Positions 16,193 to 23,324 of a DNA stretch of 25,417 bases are shown piece after piece. The stretch comes from Spirochaetia bacterium UBA6919 (lineage in GTDB: Bacteria > Spirochaetota > UBA6919). The translations under genes and the position numbers were made by a program. The stretch covers positions 12,733 through 38,149 of the forward strand of contig DKAT01000054.1 of assembly GCA_002450905.1 (NCBI GenBank). Direction: 5' to 3'. Under the pieces are notes generated by a model. The model was not told where the DNA came from and made no database searches. It worked only from the letters and a program-made list of their open reading frames with translations. Every line of letters starts with the position of its first letter. Within the stretch, counting starts at the first letter, position 1.

Positions 16193-17272
16193 TCAAACAT
16201 CAATATTGTTTATAGTCTTTATGAGATTAGCAATTTGTTTATCATTATGGCAAACCGATAGAAAATGACATTGATTCAAGGGAGGCATTAAAAAAAATTG
16301 TTTTTCTATTAATGAATTCCAATAGTTCTTATCTTCTAATCCTTTTATAGAAAACATAGAACATATACCATTGATTTCTAATCTATTATTTTTTATAGAT
16401 ATCAGTAATTTTCTTATTAAATTATTCAGATAGGAATAAGGATTATGACGATATAAATATTTTAAAGTCTCTATACCTGCAACATAGTGGAATGGGGAAT
16501 AGCAATTTTCCTTTCTGAATATTAATTTAATTAAATCCTTTCTCCCCCCAACAGCATACAAAGGAAAACCACCACCAAGAATACCTCCTAACAAGATTAA
16601 ATCAGGATTTAACTGGTAATATTCCACACCACCGCCTTTGGACATACGAAATCCAGTAACCATTTCATTCAATATAAATAATATACCCTGTTTGATACAA
16701 AGATCCTGGATATACTTTAGAAAGCCATCAGGGTAAATCTTCATCTCAGGATATGTTTCAACCGGCTCAATACAAACACCACCAATTTCAGGCAGGTAAT
16801 TTACAATAACTCTTTCTATATTATCTGTATCAGAAGGACAAATAATCACCTTATCCTGTTTTATATGAGGAATGAAATTTGTCCCCAAATAAAGTACTTT
16901 CCCCTTACCAGTAGATTCTTGAACATTATCAACTAATACATCTAGCAGTTCAGAGAGGTGATGCTGAAAACGAATTGATTCAATCATAGGATATGCCATC
17001 ATAACAAGTTTAGCCAATTGGTATTCCAATGGACTGGAGTGAATAAATTGATAACCTTTAGATATACTATTCTTAATATACTTTGTCACCAGTGGATGAG
17101 CATGACCTAATATCAAGGAACCCCTATTCAGATAGAAATCAACCCACTTATTCTGATCATAGTCATAGATATAAGCACCCTTCCCACGCTTGATATGAAA
17201 TGGAATGCTGTCCTGATAACGTAATATCTCTTCAAATGATTTCATCATTCTATTGGAAGTAGAAAAATTCAT
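16193..17272 (-). CDS. Degenerate glutamate-1-semialdehyde aminotransferase homologue (probable pseudoenzyme)
   Basis: 359 residues against about 430 for HemL. The frame shows the class III aminotransferase outline: KGAYIYDYDQNKWVDFY, GSLILGHAHP, VCIEPVETYPEM, FILNEMVTGFR and GGILGGGFPLYAVGGRKDL. Key parts are lost. The Schiff-base lysine of the LGK-x-x-GGG motif is Gly (G230, codon GGT); the PLP-ring aspartate of the FDEVMTGFR motif is Asn (N202); the phosphate-binding SGTEA segment and the following GCYHG segment (some 50-60 residues) are deleted after VRF-like IRFQHH; and the GT-x-SGNP block is replaced by CYSPFHYVAG. A true aminotransferase is therefore very unlikely. The frame is intact, with AGGG before the ATG, so it is either a protein with a new non-catalytic job or an old gene decaying without frameshifts. 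Divergent from the broken MCP. Confidence 0.8.
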   Translation of the reverse strand: MNFSTSNRMMKSFEEILRYQDSIPFHIKRGKGAYIYDYDQNKWVDFYLNRGSLILGHAHPLVTKYIKNSISKGYQFIHSSPLEYQLAKLVMMAYPMIESIRFQHHLSELLDVLVDNVQESTGKGKVLYLGTNFIPHIKQDKVIICPSDTDNIERVIVNYLPEIGGVCIEPVETYPEMKIYPDGFLKYIQDLCIKQGILFILNEMVTGFRMSKGGGVEYYQLNPDLILLGGILGGGFPLYAVGGRKDLIKLIFRKENCYSPFHYVAGIETLKYLYRHNPYSYLNNLIRKLLISIKNNRLEINGICSMFSIKGLEDKNYWNSLIEKQFFLMPPLNQCHFLSVCHNDKQIANLIKTINNIDV

Positions 17273-17490
17273 ATTTGCCCTAAAATTATCTTCACATCAA
17301 TATAATTATACAATACTACATATCTAAAAATTATTAAATAATAATTTAATGAAAAATGCCGATTTAATACGAAAATTAATTAAATTTAATTGAAATGGGA
17401 TATATAATATTAATTTTCCCAATACAAGAAATTATTTTAACAACTCCATGAATCATTATAAATTATCCCCAGAATTTCTTTGAGGAATCC

Positions 17491-18900
17491 ATGAATAAAC
17501 TATATGTCAAAGTCACCCTCATATTTTTTATAATAGCAACAAGTTTAATCGGATGCTTATTTTATTATATCAGTACTGCTACTCTCACAACAGAAAATGA
17601 TCGCTATATTCTCTATAACATACTGTGGATCGTTATTGCCATCGTTTATTTCCTAATTGTCACTCTCATCATTTTGTTGAATCATTATATTTCTAAACCA
17701 ATTAATATATTAAAAAAACAAAGTACTGCTGATATGCCTATTATTAACCCATTCCAGAAGATATTTTCAGTTCCAAATGATGAACTCATAAAAATATGCG
17801 AAGATTCTGCCATCCTTTTACAAACTGTTTACCAATTGATACACAAAACATATACATCAAAGGAAATGGGCATGAATATATCCCAAAATCTCTCTGAAAA
17901 GGCTTTTTTAACAAACGATATAGTCCACGATGTCCTTCAGATTGCAAATTCCTTTAAAGAAATGACATCTCACCTCTCTGATATCGTTGAAAAAAATGCA
18001 ACAGCCGTATCTGAGATGTCTGGAAGTATCGAAGTCATGACAAATACCATCTCCGCCGAATCAGAAGCTGTTAAACAGTCCTCAACGTCTATTGAAATGA
18101 TGACCACTAGCCTTGATAACATTGCAAACAAAGCATATTTAAAAAAAGAAAGTATTTCAAAGATGAGTGACAGAATCAACCAGGTACAACAGAGTATATA
18201 AGAAGTAGTCAATAGCATGGGTGAAATTAAAAAAAAATCCGGTACTATGCTGCAAATTGTTGAAGTCATTGGAAAAATTGCGGATAAAACAAATCTCCTT
18301 GCAATGAATGCAGCCATCGAAGCCGCTCATGCAGGTCAGTATGGAACAGGATTTAAAGTCGTTGCCACAGAAATCAAACGTCTGTCAGAACAAAGCAACT
18401 CAAATGCCAAACAAATCTCTGGACACATCAAGGATAATCTGGGACAAATCGATATATCAGCTGATAGAGGTCAGGAAATCTTAAGTGAGTTTATTGAAGT
18501 GGTCAGAGAAATCAGCGATACAACGGACACAATGGTTGATATCATTAATATGGTTGAAAATCTTGGTAGAAACAATTCTCAGGTTATTAATACATTTAAA
18601 AAGCTCGTAAATGTAACAGAAGAAGTAAAATCTGCCAGCCAAAACATGAACGATATGCGATTAATTGTTGTAGAAAATCTTTCACATCTCATTGGAATTG
18701 AAACCAACGCCGATGATGCCGCAAAAAATATTGTATCAAAATTAAATCTTATCTTCACTAAAATGGAAGAAATCTTACAATTAACTATTCTTAGCCAGGA
18801 AAGTCTTGATGAGATAGGGTATTTCCTCAACCTATTTGATATCACAGAAAATAAAGTCGTTTTTAAGTCTCAAAAGGATTTTACCTTCAAAATCCTATAA
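17491..18900 (+). pseudogene. Methyl-accepting chemotaxis protein split by an in-frame stop
   Basis: Codons 1-236 and 238-469 lie in one frame and together make one MCP; the only break is TAA at 18199-18201 (reading QQSI, stop, EVVNSMGE). A single C-to-T change of CAA to TAA would explain it. TM1 (8-28) and TM2 (41-64) are separated by only about 12 residues, so there is no real extracytoplasmic sensor. The signalling domain holds the tip TNLLAMNAAIEAAHAG then GTGFKVVATEIKRLSEQ after the stop. The part before the stop lacks the CheA/CheW-contact tip. The part after it could start at ATG 18217, but has only GAAG upstream and no membrane anchor. GAGGA precedes the first ATG. Sequencing error or readthrough are alternatives. 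It ends one base from cvpA, convergent. Confidence 0.85.
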
Positions 18901-18901
18901 A

Positions 18902-19471
18902 TCATTTTCTCTCTGAATCTATCTTGAAAATCCGATTAAATGCTTCTTTAAATTCCTTAACAAAAGACATTAAATTCTTTGAATCCAATGAAATATTCTT
19001 ATCCGAAGGACTAATCAATAAAATTATTTTAACATGACTTGATAAAACAGGAAGAGTAAGTTTAGACCCCATATAATCCTTGATTCCAAAAGGCTTTTGA
19101 CTATATACCATAAACATCAGCAATATACCCACTAATAAATATCCTTTCAGAGCCCCTATCACTCCTCCCCCTATCCGACTAGTCAGAGATATCTTTGATC
19201 TGGATTCCACTCCCTTAATCAAAAATGCCAGTATAAGCCGGACAACAAAATATAATACCAATAATAAGACTAGAAAACTTACGATAGCAATAAGTATTTT
19301 TGATCCAATAAAACTAAATATCCCGCTTACCTTCCCTGCAAGAAAAATTGAACCAAACAAACTTAGAATGAAAGCAATAAAACTAGGCACCTCATCTTTA
19401 AACCCATTTCTCACCCCCCACAATGCGATTAATACCACCACACCAATAATGGTTATATCCACTAAATTCAT
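18902..19471 (-). CDS. CvpA family inner-membrane protein
   Basis: 189 residues from the ATG at 19471, which follows AAGGAGAGATTT; the frame is open to a TTG at 19495 that would include this ribosome site as codons, so it is rejected. Four membrane segments (about 5-19, 29-46, 57-84, 103-124) and the family hallmarks LWGVRNGFKDE and RIGGGVIGALKGYLLVGIL are seen. CvpA proteins are linked to colicin V production and envelope homeostasis. The C-terminal 60 residues are cytoplasmic or periplasmic, charged and variable. The gene starts about 50 bp after the DUF6868-like gene on the same strand. Confidence 0.88.
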   Translation of the reverse strand: MNLVDITIIGVVVLIALWGVRNGFKDEVPSFIAFILSLFGSIFLAGKVSGIFSFIGSKILIAIVSFLVLLLVLYFVVRLILAFLIKGVESRSKISLTSRIGGGVIGALKGYLLVGILLMFMVYSQKPFGIKDYMGSKLTLPVLSSHVKIILLISPSDKNISLDSKNLMSFVKEFKEAFNRIFKIDSERK

Positions 19472-19523
19472 AAATCTCTCCTTATTAAAATACAATTAAA
19501 CATAATTTATTATTAAGAAAGTC

Positions 19524-19766
19524 TTAAGCCATAATCCTTAATGCCAAATAAGGAACTAAATTAAATACCAGAATCAATAATTTATAGATGGCAATTCCAA
19601 AATAATGGATCTCATGAAACCGTTCCACAGAGATTTTAAACCACTTCGCATGCCATTTGTACATCATGTGACTGGCTATTATGAAAAATAGAAACCACAC
19701 CAATAAAATACTATAGTTTATAACTAAACACCAGGCAAGAACTTTTGTAATCATAACTATACTCAT
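19524..19766 (-). CDS. Small DUF6868-like membrane protein
   Basis: 80 residues from ATG 19766, which has GGGGGA six bases ahead; an ATG at 19784 in the same frame would read through that site. Two membrane helices (9-31 and 55-77) flank the segment MMYKWHAKWFKISVERFHEI, and the C-terminal YKLLILVFNLVPYLALRIM is a conserved ending I associate with DUF6868. Function of the family is not known to me. Its 17-nt start region is identical to that of the gene at 22708-22896. It may share a transcript with cvpA downstream. Confidence 0.75.
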   Translation of the reverse strand: MSIVMITKVLAWCLVINYSILLVWFLFFIIASHMMYKWHAKWFKISVERFHEIHYFGIAIYKLLILVFNLVPYLALRIMA

Positions 19767-19784
19767 TATTCCCCCAAAATTCAT

Positions 19785-20234
19785 GGATCAAAAAACATTT
19801 ATTTAATTAAATATAGCACTTCTCTTAAATATTTCAAAGAAAAATCATTATCTGCTTTCTTCTGTAAAACACCATTGATTTAATTAAATTAAATTATTTA
19901 TATGTAGATAAATATATGTTTATTTAAAGAATATCTTTTGATAGTATATAGCTATAAATTTGAATATTTGTTTCACGAGTAATATTATTCACTAAAGATT
20001 GATTTTATAAAGATTTTTTTTATATTACTTAGATTAAAATAACCAAGAATATAATTATCCATATCATCACAAGGGATACCCTGATTACATCACTAAACAA
20101 TATCGGAATCAAAAATTTCAGTTCCGATTGTGATTCGTGTGGTTGTCTGTCAATTAATCATTTATGTATCAGGTTAATTATAGTTATTTTAACATAATCT
20201 TGTTTAATTAATAAATACTTTATTGGATCATAAT
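19785..20234. other. Divergent gene-free region of about 450 bp
   Basis: AT-rich spacer between the DUF6868-like gene and the carotenoid gene. Its one clear element is the second copy of the 27-bp quasi-palindrome (20102-20128). There are TTAATTAA-type runs and a TTTTTTTT tract near 20020, but no supported ORF, RNA gene or consensus promoter. Confidence 0.5.
20102..20128. repeat. 27-bp quasi-palindrome, copy 2
   Basis: Arms ATCGGAA and TTCCGAT around TCAAAAATTTCAG; two differences from copy 1 (14231-14257). Here the outer pairing extends with CAAT before and ATTG after, with one bulged base. It lies about 105 bp upstream of the carotenoid gene and 335 bp upstream of the DUF6868-like gene. 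Confidence 0.7.
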
Positions 20235-21131
20235 ATGGAAGAGTTTTTTAATCTAGCATTGTCTACATTTCTTTTAAGACCCTATGTATTTGCATTCCTA
20301 TTAGTTTACTTAATACTTTCATACAATTTCTTTGGATGGAGACGGGCTATTCTCTATACCCTCACTGCCTGGATTATTGCATATATCTCAGAAATATCTT
20401 CTATTAATATTGGTATCCCATATGGGGATTATAAATATACCTATTTCACGAAAGTATTTTCTGGGGATGTCTGGAATGTCGGTGAGAAGGAATTATTTGT
20501 GTTTGGACTTGTCCCATTTATTGATTCACTCTCCTATACCTTTATTTCATTCACAGGATATATTTTATCAGTTTATCTTTTCAGTCCAGTAAAGATTATT
20601 AAGTCTTCTGTAATAACCCTGGATACTTATAATATACGTCATTCCCTGCGTGTAGCAATTATTGGGGCATTGATCGTAACATTTATGGATGTGATTATAG
20701 ATCCTGTAGCTACGGTGGGTTGGAAATGGTTTTTAGGAGAGATTCATTATTATGTTACCCCTGGTTATTATTTTGGAGTACCCATTTCGAATTTTGCAGG
20801 ATGGTATATTACATCATTTTTGATCATCTTGTCATTCCAACAAATGGATAAAATATTACTGGAGAGGGACTATTACCAGAACTCACGGACTTGTTCCAAT
20901 CCATACCGATTACCGATGGTATTTGGATTATACCTTGGAATTATAGGATTTAATATTTTTGTAGCTGCATATATTGGAGAATTTCACATGGCTATTTCAG
21001 GATTACTTATTCAGATCCCGATTATTACGTTTTTAATCATGCCATTTCTGCAGAGAAAACAGCAAGGGGATACCAGCGATATTCAATTCCATCTCCAAGA
21101 CTTCCCTGAGGATAGCCAATTCTTAAAATAG
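20235..21131 (+). CDS. Carotenoid biosynthesis integral membrane protein (CruF/DUF422 family)
   Basis: 298 residues from ATG 20235, with GGA seven bases before; the frame opens 12 bp earlier at a TTG. About seven hydrophobic segments span the protein. Family hallmarks are WIIAYISEISSINIGIPYG with the YGDYKYT box, DVIIDPVA, and the YYFGVPISNFAGWY motif near residue 190. CruF proteins hydrate the 1',2' end of gamma-carotene or lycopene-type carotenoids in the membrane. No other carotenoid gene lies in the window, so the substrate is unknown. The gene ends 13 bp from the convergent aldo/keto reductase. Confidence 0.85.
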   Translation: MEEFFNLALSTFLLRPYVFAFLLVYLILSYNFFGWRRAILYTLTAWIIAYISEISSINIGIPYGDYKYTYFTKVFSGDVWNVGEKELFVFGLVPFIDSLSYTFISFTGYILSVYLFSPVKIIKSSVITLDTYNIRHSLRVAIIGALIVTFMDVIIDPVATVGWKWFLGEIHYYVTPGYYFGVPISNFAGWYITSFLIILSFQQMDKILLERDYYQNSRTCSNPYRLPMVFGLYLGIIGFNIFVAAYIGEFHMAISGLLIQIPIITFLIMPFLQRKQQGDTSDIQFHLQDFPEDSQFLK

Positions 21132-21144
21132 CCTTAGTAGATAA

Positions 21145-22668
21145 TTATATGTAACCAGGTATGAGATCTTTATCCATTTTTTTCCAGGAATTCATACGAT
21201 CCTTTATTTCTAATGGCTTTCTAATCTCATAAAATACATCATTGACATAGAGCTCATCTCTCATACCAACAAGGACAGATGTAATGCCCTCTGTGGATCT
21301 CATGGTTCTTATTGCCAATTGACTTAAATTATCTGCAGATTCCCAGTCCTCATCAATACCCATAACAATCTTTTTAATCTTATTTGCAAGTTCAGAGGCC
21401 GTTTGCTTATAATATGAATCGATAGACCTGAATACCCTTTGGATCTGGTCAACATGATTTTCCATCCAGTATGTCACAGGGATTGGCGGATTTGTTTCAG
21501 AAAGTGCGGTGATTGCCATATTGAATCGTGGACTGATGTGTTGTGTTAAGACGTTATACCATTGGGTGTAATTGGAAAAATCCTTCCAGTGCTTTTTGAG
21601 AGTGAATCCTGGACATAGATATTCAATATACTGATTACGGATATTTTCTTCCACATTGATACTATAGACTAGTGAATCACTAAATTTCTTTTCTGATTCA
21701 AGAAGATCCTCAATATATTTAATTATCTTATCGTCACTCACTGGTTTTTCAGGTTCTACGTCAGCAAGTCGAATCATCGAGTTCTGTACAATTGCATTGA
21801 GTGGACGATTAATTAATGTAGCGATATTATTAGCCATAGCGAATTCGATTAAAGATTGACTGTTAGATTGATTAGCTTCTATAACAGCTCCCCGTTCGAA
21901 TAGATTCATGGGGAATTGAATGACACGGAAATGATGGTCTTTTGATATGTTATTTGCAATTTGCCAAATGGTTTCTAATGAAGTGAAGTCGTATTGTTCC
22001 TCTGATTTGGGAAATGTGTTGGAACTAATGCCATAATACTGGATACGCCCATTTTGTACTTCGGTTTCAAGTTGATTGAATGCTTTCTCAATACGATGAT
22101 AATATTCTTTTCTTGCGATGTCAAGGGGAAGACCATTTTTATGTGCCCAACTCAGGTAATATTCAGGATTATGAAGGAGATAGACATCGAGTTTCTCCAC
22201 ATCCAGTCTTTGAAGGGATCTTGTTATTTGATCTTCTATAAATTCAGGGTGGATACAATGCTCAAGCTCCTGGCTATAGGTAACGAGGTCTTGAAAGGGA
22301 TTTCCTTCCTGCAATCGTTTTTGACTGAGGATATAATTTTGTCCCTGGAGATATCCAACTTTCGATACAATGACAATTTGACTTCTACTTATCTTTCCTT
22401 CCCCGATTAATTTATTGAGGACATGTCCTATAAGTTGTTCAGAACCACCATCGGAATAGTTTGCACTTGTGTCAATGAGATTGATACCATTGGTTAATGC
22501 CTTTTCCAGTGCACGATGATGGGATTCTATGGAAATATCAACCCGATAAGAGCCGAATCCCGCCTGACTTATTTTGAGAGGTGTGTTCCCCAATTGGACA
22601 TATTTTATCTGTATATTTCTATTTATGATATTTTCAATACCTTCTTTTGTTGCTGAACCTTTGATCAA
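21145..22668 (-). CDS. Aldo/keto reductase, long form with an internal insertion
   Basis: 507 residues against about 320 for a normal AKR. The TIM-barrel start LGNTPLKISQAGFGSYRVD is followed by the full catalytic tetrad: D66 and Y71 (LIDTSANYSDGGSEQLIG), K103 (VSKVGY) and H166 (LLHNPEYY). The cofactor-binding end is at about 460-490 (MRSTEGITSVLVGMRDELYV). Between barrel strands an extra helical stretch of about 150 residues (about 310-460) is present. The start is TTG: AGGAGG lies five bases before TTG-ATC-AAA, and no ATG competes. The 62-residue gene lies 39 bp upstream on the same strand and is probably cotranscribed. Substrate unknown; NAD(P)H-dependent carbonyl reduction or sugar oxidation is the family activity. 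Confidence 0.9.
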   Translation of the reverse strand: MIKGSATKEGIENIINRNIQIKYVQLGNTPLKISQAGFGSYRVDISIESHHRALEKALTNGINLIDTSANYSDGGSEQLIGHVLNKLIGEGKISRSQIVIVSKVGYLQGQNYILSQKRLQEGNPFQDLVTYSQELEHCIHPEFIEDQITRSLQRLDVEKLDVYLLHNPEYYLSWAHKNGLPLDIARKEYYHRIEKAFNQLETEVQNGRIQYYGISSNTFPKSEEQYDFTSLETIWQIANNISKDHHFRVIQFPMNLFERGAVIEANQSNSQSLIEFAMANNIATLINRPLNAIVQNSMIRLADVEPEKPVSDDKIIKYIEDLLESEKKFSDSLVYSINVEENIRNQYIEYLCPGFTLKKHWKDFSNYTQWYNVLTQHISPRFNMAITALSETNPPIPVTYWMENHVDQIQRVFRSIDSYYKQTASELANKIKKIVMGIDEDWESADNLSQLAIRTMRSTEGITSVLVGMRDELYVNDVFYEIRKPLEIKDRMNSWKKMDKDLIPGYI

Positions 22669-22707
22669 AGAGTCCTCCTATATTAATATATATCTATTTT
22701 TAAACGA

Positions 22708-22896
22708 TTATTTCATTTCAAGTAATTTTTTATTCTCATCACTGACTTTGAATAGTCCAAAGTGGATATCGGTTAAGAGCACTCGTTCCACCTTATCCAA
22801 TGATTCATAAAAGATATCGTCTTCTGGGTGTTTTAATCTCTTTTGTATTAAAGATTCTAAGGCTTTTTCTCTAACGGATTCATTATGGATACTCAT
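22708..22896 (-). CDS. Small hypothetical protein, upstream partner of the aldo/keto reductase
   Basis: 62 residues, soluble, helical, rich in charged residues (REKALESLIQKRLKHPEDDI, then DKVERVLLTDIHFGLF). AAGGGGGA lies a few bases before the ATG, a strong ribosome site that supports real translation. The 39-bp gap to the aldo/keto reductase implies an operon. No family recognised. Confidence 0.6.
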   Translation of the reverse strand: MSIHNESVREKALESLIQKRLKHPEDDIFYESLDKVERVLLTDIHFGLFKVSDENKKLLEMK

Positions 22897-22951
22897 TATT
22901 CCCCCTTCATATTTCTGAATACTTATATAGAACAGAGAATGATCTATTTAT

Positions 22952-23311
22952 TTGATTTTATCTGCCAATTCTATTATATTTACTCAAGATAATCAAATAA
23001 TTATTAATCGAATACCCATGTCTGAGAGCATAAATCCAAAACTACAATCATTCAAGTCCATCTGGGATACCGAGTATATTTCCATCGATCATCAGGGGAT
23101 TCAGGGCGATTTTTATCCGAACGAGAGGGGATTAGTTATTATTCGTCATGTACTTAAATCGAATCAAGAAATTAATGAACTTGTAGTGGATGGGGATTTT
23201 GATCTAATAAATAATTTTGACGACGCATTTTATGCCTTTGCACACCTTATATGGGATGGACAGAATTGGGTACTTAATCGATTTAATTACGATAATAAAA
23301 TAGACTTATAA
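22952..23311 (+). CDS. Hypothetical protein
   Basis: 119 residues if the TTG at 22952 is used; an ATG at 23018 would give 97 residues but has no ribosome site. No signal peptide or membrane segment. Predicted strands and aromatic residues (RGLVIIRHVLKSNQEINELV, FAHLIWDGQNWVLNRFNYDN) suggest a small alpha/beta fold. It is divergent from the small 22708 gene and ends 13 bp from the convergent YyaL-type gene. The frame is long for such AT-rich DNA and is bounded by tightly fitting neighbours, which supports it as real; function unknown. Confidence 0.5.
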   Translation: MILSANSIIFTQDNQIIINRIPMSESINPKLQSFKSIWDTEYISIDHQGIQGDFYPNERGLVIIRHVLKSNQEINELVVDGDFDLINNFDDAFYAFAHLIWDGQNWVLNRFNYDNKIDL

Positions 23312-23324
23312 TTATCTTGTACAA

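Noticed and set aside
17491..18900. Two separate functional proteins from the split MCP
   Set aside because: The same frame continues directly through the stop, and the second part lacks a convincing ribosome site and a membrane anchor.
14231..20128. The 27-bp palindromes as ends of a transposon or integration sites
   Set aside because: The genes between them are ordinary chromosomal genes, no transposase or integrase is present and no target duplication is visible.
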